From NCBI GenBank assembly GCA_015179045.1, contig WHUZ01000014.1:372001-436000 (forward strand): a stretch of 64,000 nt of DNA, in the 5' to 3' direction. Positions 10,800 to 23,097 of the stretch are shown here, in pieces. How positions within the stretch are numbered: position 1 is the stretch's first letter; every line of letters starts with the position of its first letter. A program made the translations under genes and the position numbers. Under the pieces are notes generated by a model. That model was not told the origin of the DNA and made no database searches. It worked only from the letters and a program-made list of their open reading frames with translations. The DNA comes from Kalaharituber pfeilii. Its lineage: Eukaryota > Ascomycota > Pezizomycetes > Pezizales > Pezizaceae.

Positions 10800-13700
10800 A
10801 GTAGCACCACTTCATATTAGGATAACTTTCTGCCGCTTGAGACAATAAGCTTGGCTTTGATCTTATCTAAGCGTTTTGAAACGGTTGCCTTCCCTCTATC
10901 AGGCCATTTGTGGTAGCTACTACTAGTTCTAGCAGCTATAGCTACGAATCCGTTTTACCACATGATATTGCTCTTCAGCTGTGTGCCTTAAAACTAAACA
11001 CAAATGTATGCTAGAGGGGCGAAAGGAAGGCATTTTCCTTTTGCGAGGCCATGCAGCATACTACTGTCCCGGGTGCTCTAAGACTTCATGGGCAAGGGGC
11101 ATGGAATACCATACGGACAGTCCAATTTTGTAATTACTACTTCAAGTTGCCTAATGAGCTTGGTTCGTCGCCCATTTACACCCACTCAAAATATTGCAAA
11201 TTGCAATTGAGATTCATAGCATTATAAAAGTAGAAATTCAAACCACGTAACAGCAACAAGGACCAATTCCTCAACAATATTCTGAAATAATAGCATACAG
11301 TCGACTAGACCAGGAGATGGAGGGGTCTACTAGAAATCATGATGGTGTGATTATGAGATTATCAGATGTAGGTGCTGGGCAATAAATCTGGGCCTATGAC
11401 GCATCTGCGACCTCACACGGAACAGCTTATAGTTGTCAAAGTTGAGTTGAATGGCCTGATGTTTGCCAGTATTGGCACCCAATTGAATAACATAATGATA
11501 CCACCAGCTGAGCGAAGATGTCTTCGCTTAGGTTCGGAATTAGGTGATGAGCTATTGTAATAGCTACTAGATCTATGGTTCTGTCAACAAATCCGTTCAG
11601 TATTCTGTATAGACCCATATGGTACGCAATATATTGATACCGGAACATCACTTCACATGTACCGTCGATCCAGCATTCAATGCAGACTAGGTCAGCGATA
11701 CGAGCTACCTAGTGTCTCAAGTGCTAGCGCAACAATAATGCTGCTCGGAATTACGTTACATTAGCCTTCCATTTGTGTCGAGGCGTTGAGCTACCCCCAT
11801 GGATTTCTGTTTGCAGATATTGTAGGATACATGATGATTTTGTTAGCGAAAAGGGAGGATGGGTACGGCAAACAGTATTCGGATTAGACACACAAATTTG
11901 AAGAATATTGCCATTTTGAGACAATTTAAGCCCGGCACTAACCATAGTCTCGCTGCACAACTGGCACGCTTGATACGGTCAAGACGTATCTACTTGCGAC
12001 CGACGGGCTTACGCTCCAATGGCTGGTACTACATACTGAGTCAAGCAGACACCACGTACATGTATACCGCAATTCCCATAAGTCACCAGCACGAAGGTAG
12101 CTGTGAAGTGATATTCCAATTCTAGCCTGTCATCATTGTGCTAGTGCCAGATTTACTGTACACGATGATCGCACCCAAGTCCACCTCTCGAACTTACTCC
12201 TACCGAACCAGTCGCAATGGAAATAGTACATATTGACGCCTTACTGCATTGTACATGCGTTGCTTATGCATCCTGCAGGCGGGCGTGTCAGGATTTGAAA
12301 AGAAAATTCAGAGACTCGAGCGGCCGACGACATGTTTATTCCTTGATCCTATAGTAAGTACAGCTGACCTAGCTTACTTGCAGCTTCACAGAATGGTGGG
12401 CGCATCGAGTGTAAAATGTCCGCTTCCGAAACTCGCATCATTACTTGGACACGACTGCACATACAGTTTCGGAACCTTATCAGGTGCTGTACAAGCGAAC
12501 GTTGCGTCGAAGCACAGTTTACTACACTTTGAGGTACCATAGTTCTTCTCTACACGACATAGGAGGGCGCTCATGATCGACCGCTCGGGCACAAAGTTGT
12601 TGCAAATGCTTGCCCTGAACCAAGCAAGAAAACAGAATACCCAATACGGTATGCAGCAACATCATCAAATGAGCTTCAATTGATTAACGATAGAAGCATC
12701 ATATCAATATCATGACTCAGTGCCGGTCCATTGAGTGCCAGCCATGCATCCTACGATGTGGAAACATATCGTCAACCAAGACGTTGTCACGAGCATAAAT
12801 GCTAGAGGAGCTGAGTTAAGACACTGCGATACCACTGCAGCTAGAGTCGGCTCCACGGCGACATAGTGGTGATAGCTAAGCTGATAACCATTCATCTTAT
12901 TTCTTGCTTCAGCTTATGTCTTGCTTCAGCTAATGTATGTCTTCCAGCATAGATAGCTGCTAGGTAGCGGAAAGTCCGAAGTATCACCTTCAACCACCTA
13001 CGCTTCTTGAAATGGGATGCATGCTTTCTTTTTGGTCTCGGCACGCTTTGTTCTCTCGTTCATTTGGTATGCATGCAGTATGACTAGCGACCAATTATGA
13101 GATCCAAGCCCCAACGGGCTCCGGGCCGGGGCACGGCTTGACCCCAGATCAACGGGGCCGTGTTTGCCTATACGAGGCAGCCGGTCGTTGATCAATTACT
13201 TAGTTGTTGACGAGTACCCGCATGGTGAGGCAAAGGAAATCTGGTTTTACACCTCCAGCATTAAACCCCGCCTACCTACTTGCATGGGATTAATTCATGA
13301 TCAGTTCAGGCCGCGCTGACTGTTGACGTCTCATGGGGCCGGATATTTTCCGAAAATGCGAAGGATGTGGTGATTGAAAATGCTGTGAATGTGCTCTCCT
13401 AGAGCCTTTTTTGCAATTTTACCGAACTTGAATTCGTTCTTGTCCGCCGAGGACCTCATATGTAGGTTCGACCTGAGAATCTCATTGACTAAGCTCAGAC
13501 AAAACAAGATCATGTTTCAGCTGAAGGAACGACATGTACTGTGCAATCAAGAAAAGCGGCTGAGCCTCCCGGCTTGCCTCCTGATTGACAATAAGTGGTC
13601 GTATAATACGCTCGAATATTGAGTTTGAACGTCGCCATTGAATGCCCATCTACCGAAGAAAACTCATATTAGGCAGAAGTAGCGCTAAGCATCGCTGAAT

Positions 13701-14192
13701 TCGAAGCACGCTCTATATTGGAGTAACAACCGCCTTCGCACACACATTAGAGGGATTTTGCAACTCAGCAGGTTGGAATTCAAAAGAAACTACTGCGGCA
13801 ACAACGGACCTTAATAGGTTTAGACGCCAACATGGGTCCCCGTTCTTCTGAATTCCACCGATAATAGTTCCACACCGTTAGCGCGGGTGGAGAATCACCT
13901 ACAACAAACAACTACAAGAGGGCATGAGGAGCCCTATGAGTATGCTTAGTGCTGTAATATGAAAAATAATATCAAACATACTGAAACAGATAAAAATACT
14001 GATAATTATTTTTTCTACAATGCATAACTCAACTAGGTAAATTTATCAATATTCGATGCAATCACAATATCTCCGTAACAACTTTGATAGTAGTATCCAT
14101 AAATGCTACTTATACTCGCTTGTTCAAAAAGTATTGAAACGGCTGACTACTGCATAAAAACTTATGTAATGCATACAGTTCATGATACTTTA
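10800..14192. other. AT-rich intergenic sequence, nothing assignable
   Basis: No ORF here exceeds about 100 codons with recognisable content, and none shows plausible splice structure. The sequence looks like decayed repeat DNA. The stretch at 13095-13165 is locally GC-rich (ACGGGCTCCGGGCCGGGG) but shows no defined structure that I can name. Confidence 0.4.
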
Positions 14193-14204
14193 AGGTACTA
14201 GCAT

Positions 14205-14265
14205 GCCCTGCCGCGAACAGCTACAAGCGGGGTCACGTGAAAAAAAAAAAAAAAAAAAAAAAAAA
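14205..14265 (+). mobile_element. Short poly(A) retroposon, tail family 1 (minimal class)
   Basis: The insert runs GCCCTGCCGCGAACAGCTAC through CACGTGA and then a pure A tract. It is flanked by perfect 12-bp duplications AGGTACTAGCAT at 14193-14204 and 14266-14277. The structure (3' tail, short body, long TSD) is that of LINE-machinery retrotransposition. It starts at the same nucleotide as several other copies in this window. Confidence 0.9.
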
Positions 14266-14277
14266 AGGTACTAGCAT

Positions 14278-15141
14278 AAACCCAGGTCCAAGGCTATAAC
14301 CCCCTCATTTCATGCCCGCAGTCATTATCTCTATCCACATTCGAGTCTTTCGCTGTCTGTCCTTGTTATTGAATGCTTGCTAGTTGCACAAAATACAAGG
14401 TACAGTAAGTAAAATATCTGCAGTTACTAAATATATGTAGGTATGGAGGTCACGCCAAAAGAAGAGTTCTAATACTTAGCTTGTGATACGTTAATGTATC
14501 CTACAAGACTGTTTCTACTATACTAGATGTACCTAAAACTACATGTTATAATGTTATACAGCATGTGATTGCAGGAGCTGTAAATAAGGGCTCTAATTTG
14601 AGATTTTATGAGGCATCTGAGTCTCTTAGTGGACATCATCTATACCTAATATAAGATCAAGCTTTGCTCCAAACTATTCAGATAGAAACTATCTGGAATT
14701 TCATGAATAAAAGAATCCTGAGGCACTCAGAAAAAAATCATGACAGTCAGTGAGATGGAGCAGGTTTGGTTGTGGAATAAGTTTACTGAGGATGAGATCA
14801 ATCAGCAGATCTCTACTCTTCCTGAGATTATGGCTCAGTGTATTAGAGCTAACAGTGACAAAGATATTTATCCTTCACATAATACTGTATCGCTGAATTA
14901 TTTGTACGATGCTGCGTGGACAGTAAAAGTGGTGCGCAAAGTATGAGCGTGCCCCAGGGAGTAGCGGTGAGCGGCGACTATTTGAATATGCAATATGCAA
15001 GTACTACATAAATTATGCCATTCCAATACTTCTTGAACGAGTGAGTATTGTATTAGAAGCTGGTAATGAGAAGTAGCCATTGCGACATTGACACTGTTCA
15101 AGTTCAAACTATACACTCAGGAGTATTGCTTGGAAATACTC
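14278..15141. other. Intergenic sequence with one uncharacterised ORF at 14740-14946
   Basis: A 68-codon plus-strand ORF (starting MTVSEMEQVW) lies in otherwise AT-rich DNA. Its composition looks protein-like, with many charged residues, and it could be a fragment of a transposase or another decayed gene. I recognise no motif and cannot extend it by splicing. Confidence 0.25.
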
Positions 15142-15153
15142 AGTAGCATCAAT

Positions 15154-15213
15154 CTTTTTTTTTTTTATTTATTATCACGCAACCCCGCTTGCAGCTGTTT
15201 GCCATGGCAGGGT
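15154..15213 (-). mobile_element. Short poly(A) retroposon, family 1 (minimal class), minus orientation
   Basis: A T-rich tract is followed by the reverse complement of the family 1 tail (CACGCAACCCCGCTTGCAGC ... CCATGGCAGGG). Perfect 12-bp duplications AGTAGCATCAAT flank it at 15142-15153 and 15214-15225. Its 5' boundary (reverse strand CCCTGCC) equals that of the other minimal copies. Confidence 0.9.
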
Positions 15214-15225
15214 AGTAGCATCAAT

Positions 15226-17287
15226 TCGAGAAGAGCAAATTGGCATTGGCATTGCATTGGGTATCCCTAGTGAAGTTGATGATTGTGACTAAACTGAGGT
15301 TCATGTATCACGTGGAATTCTAAGCTAACATAAACTAGCTGGCTTGTGATTTTGTTACAGTTTGAGATTACTTCATTTTCAATTCCACTCTACAGGGTTA
15401 CGCTAGACTGGCTGGGTTACGCACAGGGTTGCAAAATCCCTCTATTGGCCAGTAGGCAGCCAGAATAGCTACCAGCAGCGCTATAGCTCAATTATCGCAA
15501 TTAGGATAGATATCGATGATACTGTATGTATCAAAATTAAAAGTAAGCGCTTAAGTCGGAAAAATTCGATATCACCCATGTCTGCCAGTGCAGGCCCATG
15601 GTCAGGGATCGACAGCCACGAAGCGGGTACTTAGCGGGCTGTACGACCTTATATAGAGGTAATGTAGCCAGACTATGATAACGACCTCGATTAGAGCAAA
15701 CTGGCTCCAGTACGAGTACAATACTTAGTAGCAATGACCCGCCTCCCGACCGTGCGACGTGCTGCAGGGGACCACAGGTGGCTCCCCTCGAGAAAGGATC
15801 CCACTCGCTTTGCTCCGGGGTCGATTACATACCACTTGAGGGGTGTCTGGCGTGTGGGAGGTTGGGGGTAGCCGCCGAGAGAGTAAAGATGTGAGAGCTG
15901 ACAAAGGAAGAGCTACTTCTGTAGGGAACCACTCAAATGGCTGGATTTGTATCATATCCATTTTTGTGGCGAAGGAACGGTAATAGACTAGTGTGTTCAC
16001 TGCAATTCGCGCATCGTCGGTGGAGTATGCATAGTAATTAGAGATTGGCGAGACTGCCAGAACAACTCAAGCCCTCTAGAGCTGAAGAGGTAGTCAGATC
16101 ACCTATTTGAGAACACGCCTTCGAAGTACGCTTAGTTGGTTCGACACTGCATATCTTCCTTGTGCACAGTTCATTGCAACATATATTCTTGGTTGGCAGT
16201 TGGTGAGTCCAAGTGCAACTCAAGAATATCTGGGCACGAGAACAGGTGCAATGGCACTTTTGGTTACTGCTCCTCAATAAATGCTGTGTATACTATCCCG
16301 CAGGATCTGTCTTGTACGATGGACTCACAATGTGTAAAATATATTCAGTGCCTACACATCTAGTCAGCATATCGCCAAGCAATACGACACGCTTACAGTT
16401 GACCAGTTATCCCAGCTCAGATTGCCATCTACCAAACATCGCCTCATCCCACACCTACTTCAGATCATAACACTGTTCTGGCATGCTGTATCTACTGGTA
16501 CGCATGCACTCCCATCAATTATAATTGCCATTTCACCATTACATACGTTTGCTTGGCATAGCAAAGTGATGTCTAGAGTGGACATAGAAAATTTTGATAT
16601 GTCCAATATCTATATCCGAACAAGACATGAATAAGATTATTCAGCAACCGTAAGTCTTACTCGAGGAAAAATCTTGCCAGCAAGGTTCAGAAGGAAAATG
16701 TGAATTAATGAAAGTATCTCCGGAAGCAAAAACGTATTAAGAAAATAAAAAAATAACCCCAAAAAGAACAAGTGTGCTGAAGGTAAGTGTCCAACCATCA
16801 AGAAAAAAGAAAGTCTGCAATTTGCAGTTCCGTCACACTTGGCTATTCAATATGACGCAACCCGCATTCATTGCTTCACAAACAAATGTCAATCCTGTTA
16901 TGCGAGTAGCTGCTCCTGTCTAACGCATGTGTATGCGTTAGACTTGCCATGGTATCATGGCCATCCAAGACAGAACTCTACTCCATTGCTTGACATGAGT
17001 TTCTCCATCAGTGCTAAATAGATCGTACGAAACAAAGCTCAAAACTTCTGTCGATAAAAGCGAATTCGGTTATAACGGTAGAGAGACTTCTCGCCAGCTG
17101 TCGAGTCAGTAATATCGGGAATTATTGCGAAATGTAATACTAGGGTATGAATTTCTCCCCTGGCTAGCTTGAGCATCTGATTAAAATGTGATCATGAGTC
17201 TAACTTGAAATCGAGTCTGGCAGTTGACTGTCAGTGGAATGGATAATGTTGATATTCTCACCTGTAGCTAGCATTCCATGCCATGAC
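15226..17287. other. Intergenic, no gene recognised
   Basis: Both strands show only short ORFs without motifs. Composition is AT-rich with scattered pyrimidine tracts. I see no TIR pairs or target duplications. Confidence 0.4.
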
Positions 17288-18901
17288 TTAGCATATTGCC
17301 CTTGCAACTGAATTCCTCCGCGTTCTCAATCTATCCACTTGCAATGTGTAATACAGGGATTGCTTGGACCGTTCCCCTGGCGTGTGAGCAGACGTCTGTC
17401 TATCGAGCTCTTCTCCAAAAATCTTTCGTAACTCAGCCTTTTCCAGATCTTCAGCACCAGCTTTTGCTCGAGGCATAGTTAATAGCTCCAATACAGATAC
17501 AATAATATCCATGCATCTGTTATCTCTCTTGCAGGCTCTGTGTTGCAATGTTGGACTCCATTTGTCCCATCGAGGTTTGGTGGCCTTCATCAAGCTTCTA
17601 AAATCTCGGTCAGAGATATCTGGATTTCCATTCTGCTCTGCTGTGTATGAGTTCGAATCGGGCTCTTTAACTATAGCTGGAGTGCCGGAAAGTGCTTGGT
17701 TTAGTTTTTTGGTTCCAATTGGCTTGAATCCCACACAATAACCGGGGAAGTCTTTCTATGGGCGCCCTTGGAGGGAGAACTTACCGGGCCTCAAAACCAT
17801 CCATTTCTGGGAACTCCTCATCATGCATGGAGCCTGTTATTTTGAGCAACTTGACCAGACTTTTAAAGTCAGACCACGGTAGCAACTGATTCTCACAGAG
17901 TTCCCCAGATCTCTGGGATCTGTGTTGTGCCTGTTTATGAGCTACCAAATCAAAAAACTGGGCTAAACTATCGACAAGCTTGATAATAACAATGCTAGGA
18001 GGTTCTGAAGAAGTGGGTCCTCCGGCATCATGCGGTGATGTAGGTGGGCGGACTTCGTTTGTAACTACTGCAATATCCTCGTATTTGCTGTTTATGTTAC
18101 TCCAGTTGAGCCTGGTTGTATTCAGTTTGTCCTGAGCATGATACAAAATTGATAGTAATCTAGCTCCAGCCGGCCCCAAAGATGTTTGATGACTATCCTA
18201 CCATCATACAGCTTATGGTGCGGGCTCATCTCAAAGGGTAATATTTGCGGCTCGGATGTTGCAGGTGACAGTGGTGCCGTATCCATGCCGCCTCTGGTGT
18301 ACAGGCCTCCGTGGAACATGGTGTCACACATACCATATATTGCACTACCTTGAGGGATGTAGATGGCTTCAATTCGTTGATGGATCCTCTGCACTCCTGG
18401 CCTATGTTTGACTGTATCATCTCGTGCAAACTGGTCCTTGATTGCTTTGTCGATAGTTGATTGCAAGATGAAGAAGCTCTGGTTAGGAGCCATGTCTGCA
18501 ATCTCACAAATCAATTCTTACTCTTTAGGTTCCCCAGGAAGGGCAAAAGTCACTTCATTGGTGTTCCTATGTGAGCTCAGCGTTTTAGCTGACAGGGAAC
18601 TATTCCTGTCAACAGGCCCCATCATTGAGGTGATAGACGATACCTCCTGTTTATCCTGCGCACCTCCCTGCTGAGGAGAGTGACTGTAGTTCTTGTAATC
18701 CTCTGTATTCACAGCTGATACGCGCATACTGAGTCTTCTGGGATGATGCGGTGGAGCGATGCCAGCAGTATGGGCACGAATAGCTGGGGCCAATGTAACT
18801 AGATATTGTATAGCGAGCCGGGTAAATCGCACCACGCGAAAGTGACCTCTGACAAGCACTTCAGGATGTCGGTACAACGCATACGGGTAAAAAGGATGCA
18901 A
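17288..18901 (-). pseudogene. Unrecognised, probably decayed protein-coding gene
   Basis: Three long minus-strand segments have coding-like composition. One is 18122-18901, read as one frame with a TAA at about 18515-18517. One is 17781-18179 in a shifted frame. One is 17288-17734 in a third frame. The protein is Ser/Pro-rich at first, then hydrophilic with acidic and lysine-rich stretches near the end. Introns that would repair the breaks would be only 26 and about 33 bp, well below the 52-108 bp seen in the lyase gene. I therefore favour nonsense and frameshift decay over an intact spliced gene. I recognise no domain. It could also be two small hypothetical genes. Confidence 0.35.
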
Positions 18902-18944
18902 CCTCTTGTATTTAGTTTCTACTAAGTAGAGTGGTTACCTGCTG

Positions 18945-19035
18945 TGCCGAACCGCTGACCTGCTGTACCGCTGTGAACCGCTGAACCGCCTTACTGCTGC
19001 GAACTGCTGAACTGTCGCCTGCTGCCTCCTGCCTG
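18945..19035. repeat. Degenerate CTGC/ACCG repeat tract
   Basis: A roughly 90-bp stretch is built of imperfect GCTGAACCGC, CTGCTGT and CTGCCTC words. It is low-complexity and GC-rich compared with its flanks. Confidence 0.55.
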
Positions 19036-19378
19036 CGCTCCGTAGATCGCCGTCATCCACGGGCTCCAGACCACGACCCGCCGTTACAGCCAAGATAGAA
19101 TACATTTCGAATTTATATATCGATGGGATGTTCGAGTGGAACATGGCTGTGTGACTCTAGCTTGTTTCAATTCCTTGCTGTGCGTAATGCCTGAATTCTT
19201 CACAAGAAAAACCGAGTGGCCAAAAGTAGATAGTATTTCATTCAAACTGTTTTGGGCTCTATGTCTTGATATAGCTTGTGCACTCAGGTTGGTGTAGGAA
19301 ATTGACAATCAGCTGCTGATATCTCAAGCTCATGATGCTGTTGATGTCTGGACCTGGGAGTTCTATGATGATTAAGTG

Positions 19379-19430
19379 TTTTTTTTTTTTATTTTTTTTT
19401 TTATCTCACATAACCCCGCTTGCAGCTGTG
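19379..19430 (-). mobile_element. Retroposon, family 1, further 5'-truncated
   Basis: Poly(T), interrupted by one A, is followed by CTCACATAACCCCGCTTGCAG and ends at CAGCTGTG, so only about 25 nt of body remain. The 10-bp duplication TGATTAAGTG flanks it (19369-19378 and 19431-19440). It is the shortest copy and shows that truncation can also occur inside the minimal unit. Confidence 0.85.
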
Positions 19431-19440
19431 TGATTAAGTG

Positions 19441-20576
19441 ATGAGAATGCTGAGTTTGGGCATTAGGAGAAAGGTCTAGATATATAGAGTATACCTGAAA
19501 GTTCAATACCACACATAAATGCAGGACAAAGGCTTCGAAGTCAAATGTATGTACATCTCACTCGAACATCCCACTCATCCTACTTGCAAGGATTATCGCA
19601 CTAGGGTGTAGAAATTCTATGTTGACCAGACACACGCTTAAGCCCCTAGTAACCTGATCTGTTTTCTATATTTCAACTCTCTGGTCGAATGTAGATATCT
19701 AGATTCATTCTTCATGATCGGTTATTGGGTTTGCAATTGGATAGCTTGGACAAGCCTTGCTGTAGGGACAGTTCCAGTAAAGGCTTCTAGAAGTCACATT
19801 CCCGGATTCAACGCGCTGAAATAGCAACGCGGTCCTCGAACCAGCACCCTAGGGCCTAGGCCTGATCATCATTATATTAATGATACCTACAAGTGCCTTA
19901 TGGCACGGTAGGATGCGTGGGACGCACGATAACGTTGTGAAATGTCCGTAACATGTTTACTACGCACTGACCAGCCGTTCTAGCCAATTGCAACCTGTAC
20001 CTGTCCTGATGTGCTGCAGTACTAGGCAGTGCCCTGAATATAGGTGCTCTCAACCCAGCTCGTTAGTGAGTCTGCACTTAGAATGCGACGTTGAGCGAAC
20101 TGAGGCTGTATACATGCTATTGGATTAGGAAATGGAGAACAGGTCAAATCAGGTGGATTTGTACACGTACACTGATATGATCTCATGTTATATGCACAAA
20201 TCGGCATCACAGAGCAGTACTAGTAGATTACTTTCAACTGCCATTTAGATCATTGGATTAAGCAATTCAATGAACACGCTTTTGTTATTCACACTTCAAT
20301 TTTCGTAAATGATGCCAAGCACAACTAATGCCTGGATTCAGGGGATTGATGTGAGGTAAATACAGCTCGAAATATGTATCTCCCTTTTTTCTTGCAGAAA
20401 TAAGCTAAGTAGGTACCTCAGATTACTCTGACGTGACCTGCATCCCACTATTACTACAAAAAAAAAAAAAAGGGCTGCCTTGCTAGTGTTCGCTGCACAA
20501 ACACTGCAGCGAAGACCTGTGATTTGCTGTAAGGTCGGACGATGGCGTGCGGACTATTATCATTAAGTATGCAAAC
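19441..20576. other. Intergenic, no gene recognised
   Basis: AT-rich DNA with short ORFs only. A short A tract at about 20458-20472 follows unrelated sequence and has no family 1 body. Confidence 0.4.
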
Positions 20577-20589
20577 AACTACAATGAGC

Positions 20590-20638
20590 ACCCTGCCATG
20601 CCCTGCCTTGGCGAACAGCTGCATGCGGGGTCACGTGA

Positions 20639-20669
<31 letters not shown>
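20590..20669 (+). mobile_element. Short poly(A) retroposon, family 1, with duplicated head
   Basis: The body begins with ACCCTGCCATGCCCTGCC, so the first 10 nt appear twice, then continues to GGGGTCACGTGAC and about 30 A. Target duplications AACTACAATGAGC / ACTACAATGAGC flank it (20577-20589 and 20671-20682). The partial duplication of the head suggests reverse-transcriptase slippage at the 5' boundary. Confidence 0.9.
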
Positions 20670-20673
<4 letters not shown>

Positions 20674-20682
20674 ACAATGAGC

Positions 20683-20852
20683 GTCGAAAGCGCTATCACA
20701 TTTTTACTTTTTCTTAAATATTCAATCAGCACTTGGGCGGCTGGTTATTCAATATTGCCAGGGCAAAGCTGGCGCATTCGAAGCTGCATAGAATAGAGGG
20801 TTTCCATGGCAACTGTATGACATTGATTATTTCGTATGATGTTAATAACTCT

Positions 20853-20886
<34 letters not shown>

Positions 20887-22159
20887 CACATGTTCACCAG
20901 AAGAAACTAGTTTTTGAAACAGCAACTCCTATCTAAACCTGCCACCTGCCATGTAATGATGAATGTATTTCTAACCTTGCAGCAGGCAAGAGTTCACAGC
21001 CCTGAGAGGCTGTCAATCATCACCAAGGCTACCAATACAAGCACAAACCCTAATGTTTTCCTGAAAGCTGGAAATCGAGATTAGAGCCAACATTAATTTG
21101 GCCCAATATTCAACTCCAACGAATAATTTCCTTTGGCACCGTAGGGCTTTGCATGGAGGTTAAGGAATGCTTATCTCATTATAGCAGTTAGGGCGGCTAG
21201 GTGGGGGGGTTTTTTTTTTTTAATCATTACCCGTGTGCTGCCCTGTGGGCTATGACGAGGGCTCGATGAGAGACTGTGTATGCCACATTACATAATACTA
21301 GTATTGGGCTGCGGAATTTGAAATGTCTAGGGCTGTCAGATGCGCACGGCTTTAAAGTTCCCTAGCGAAAACTCTACTGATTGAATTAGATTAACAACGG
21401 TGAGTGGCTTACACATTTTGCCACAGGCCTCTAGTTTCCCAAAGTGGTTATATCTATATCATCAACACAGAGTTGCATCCTTGCATATAGAAGGAATCAG
21501 CCTGAGGATCAATGCAAGGTATGGATACCTTGAATGAGTAGTATGTTAAAATTCTCATTGTCAATTTCGATGGGTTTATGCATACTAGTAGTTAATCTTA
21601 GATACATTGGATAAAGCACAAGTGGCAGCAGCCCAGAGGTTAGCAGCGCCGCGCAGTGTGAGTACGCAAATCAGGAAGGATAACCCCTTGCCGTCATGAC
21701 GGCTTTGCTGTCTTTAAGTGCTTTTCTGCTCTCAAATCAAGATGCGACCACAAGTCTTGTCATGTATCCTGTACGTAGCACGATTACAAGCCAATAGCTA
21801 TGAATGTTTTCTCAGAGTTGTAATATTTTCTAACATGCTTGAAACATGCATGTCCATCCATCCCGGTTTTTATGGGTTGCACCTAGTCTAGTTACAAGAC
21901 CAGTTTTACCTTCTCTGCAACATAGTACGATTGAGAAGTAGCCTACTTAATCTTACACACGAGGTATAGGCAGCAGCTCATAATAGAGCACCGTAGCCAT
22001 GTAAGTAGTACTTAACGTTTCGAATTAAAGTGTTTGTTATCCTGAATCCAAATACATAAGTATAAGCTTCACCTCATTCCCGCTTCTGTCTCTTGAATAT
22101 GCTTTCACTATGCAACCCAGTTTCTTCCAGATCAGGACGGCATAGACATGAAGTACAAG
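20683..22159. other. Intergenic with isolated poly(T) tracts
   Basis: A pure T tract at about 20857-20886 has no recognisable retroposon body next to it. Otherwise only short ORFs are present. One family 2 tail lies at 21210-21265 (listed separately). Confidence 0.4.
21210..21265 (-). mobile_element. Poly(A) retroposon, tail family 2, minus orientation
   Basis: A T tract is followed by AATCATTACCCGTGTGCTGC and CCTGTGGGCTATGACGAG. The same order is seen at about 30923-30972. The reverse complement ends in GTAATGATT before the A tail, matching the tail at 30383-30434. I could not confirm a TSD. Confidence 0.6.
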
Positions 22160-22168
22160 AATTCTAAA

Positions 22169-22262
22169 CAATGAATCCAACAGGCCAGGCCCAGAATTTC
22201 ACGGTCCAGGCCAGTCCAGGCCTCCGGTTGGCCTGGCCTGGCCTGGCCTGTTGGATTCATTG
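22169..22262. mobile_element. 94-bp hairpin MITE with GGCC-rich TIRs, hAT-like
   Basis: CAATGAATCCAACAGGCCAGGC at the left is mirrored by its inverse at the right (GGCCTGTTGGATTCATTG). The element is flanked by direct repeats AATTCTAAA (22160-22168 and 22263-22271), which fits an 8-bp hAT duplication extended by one base. The interior is repeated GGCCTGG/CCAGGCC words. The terminus resembles that of the larger element at 40041-40822. Confidence 0.75.
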
Positions 22263-22271
22263 AATTCTAAA

Positions 22272-23084
22272 TGAAGCTGGAACGAAATTCAATTATTGAT
22301 GCCTATCATACAGTTAGTACTGTGAGACAAAATTCCTGATCTGAGCTGTATACGCCTTAATGAAGTATTAGAATACCAGTACAGCTCCCACAGAGAATGA
22401 AAGTGAATACCTTCCTGTTCTGATGATCAAAGGTAATCAGATATATAACCTTACAATCTCATCTGTCACCATTGGATATTAAGAACCATGGTTGTGGAAA
22501 ATCTTGGATGATCGTTATGCGGCACGGGTACATAGTGGATGCACATGGACTTCCAGCTGCATTCATCTCAAAAAAAAAAACTTCTGCGGGACAACTGGAA
22601 CTACTCTGCTCGAAACGGTCCAAGGCGTGCGCCGGCCTGCAGGGCAGGTCGGTTTCCGCATGGATCCCGCACCCCAGATGCAGGCGGTGCAATTAAGTGG
22701 TGACTGCACCAACTGGTAGGAACCTTACGGTAATCATGAGCCTTCTAGGACTGGTGTACATCGGAGTTCGGCTATATGTATACTAGTGTCGTATTTCTAC
22801 ATGCATACATGTTGTACCAATAGGACTAGCTGTCTTCAATTACGTGTATCACCAGCCTGAATATACAACTAATCACATATATGTATAGCTTACACAGCCG
22901 CTGTAAAGAAGCCTCAACAGCATCTACTGTCTTGCACAGGGTACCAGTATCTAGCGTTGGCGGAACGGGGTCTCAAAGGCGATCTCAATGCGCAAGTGTC
23001 AAGAAAGATATCATATATGTGGTCTATAGACTTGTGTGCGATGTCTGGTCTGTCTGATCTATATCTGCATATCCATGATAATCT
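22272..23084. other. Intergenic, no gene recognised
   Basis: Only short ORFs. The stretch at 22600-22700 is GC-rich and open in several frames, but no domain is recognisable. Confidence 0.35.
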
Positions 23085-23097
23085 GACCATGTCTGTC

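Noticed and set aside
18490..18520. 26-bp intron joining the two upstream frames of the 17.3-18.9 kb relic
   Set aside because: Far shorter than any credible fungal spliceosomal intron here, and it does not restore the same frame, so decay is the simpler reading.
20857..20886. T30 tract as another retroposon
   Set aside because: No family 1 or family 2 body adjoins it and no target duplication is visible.
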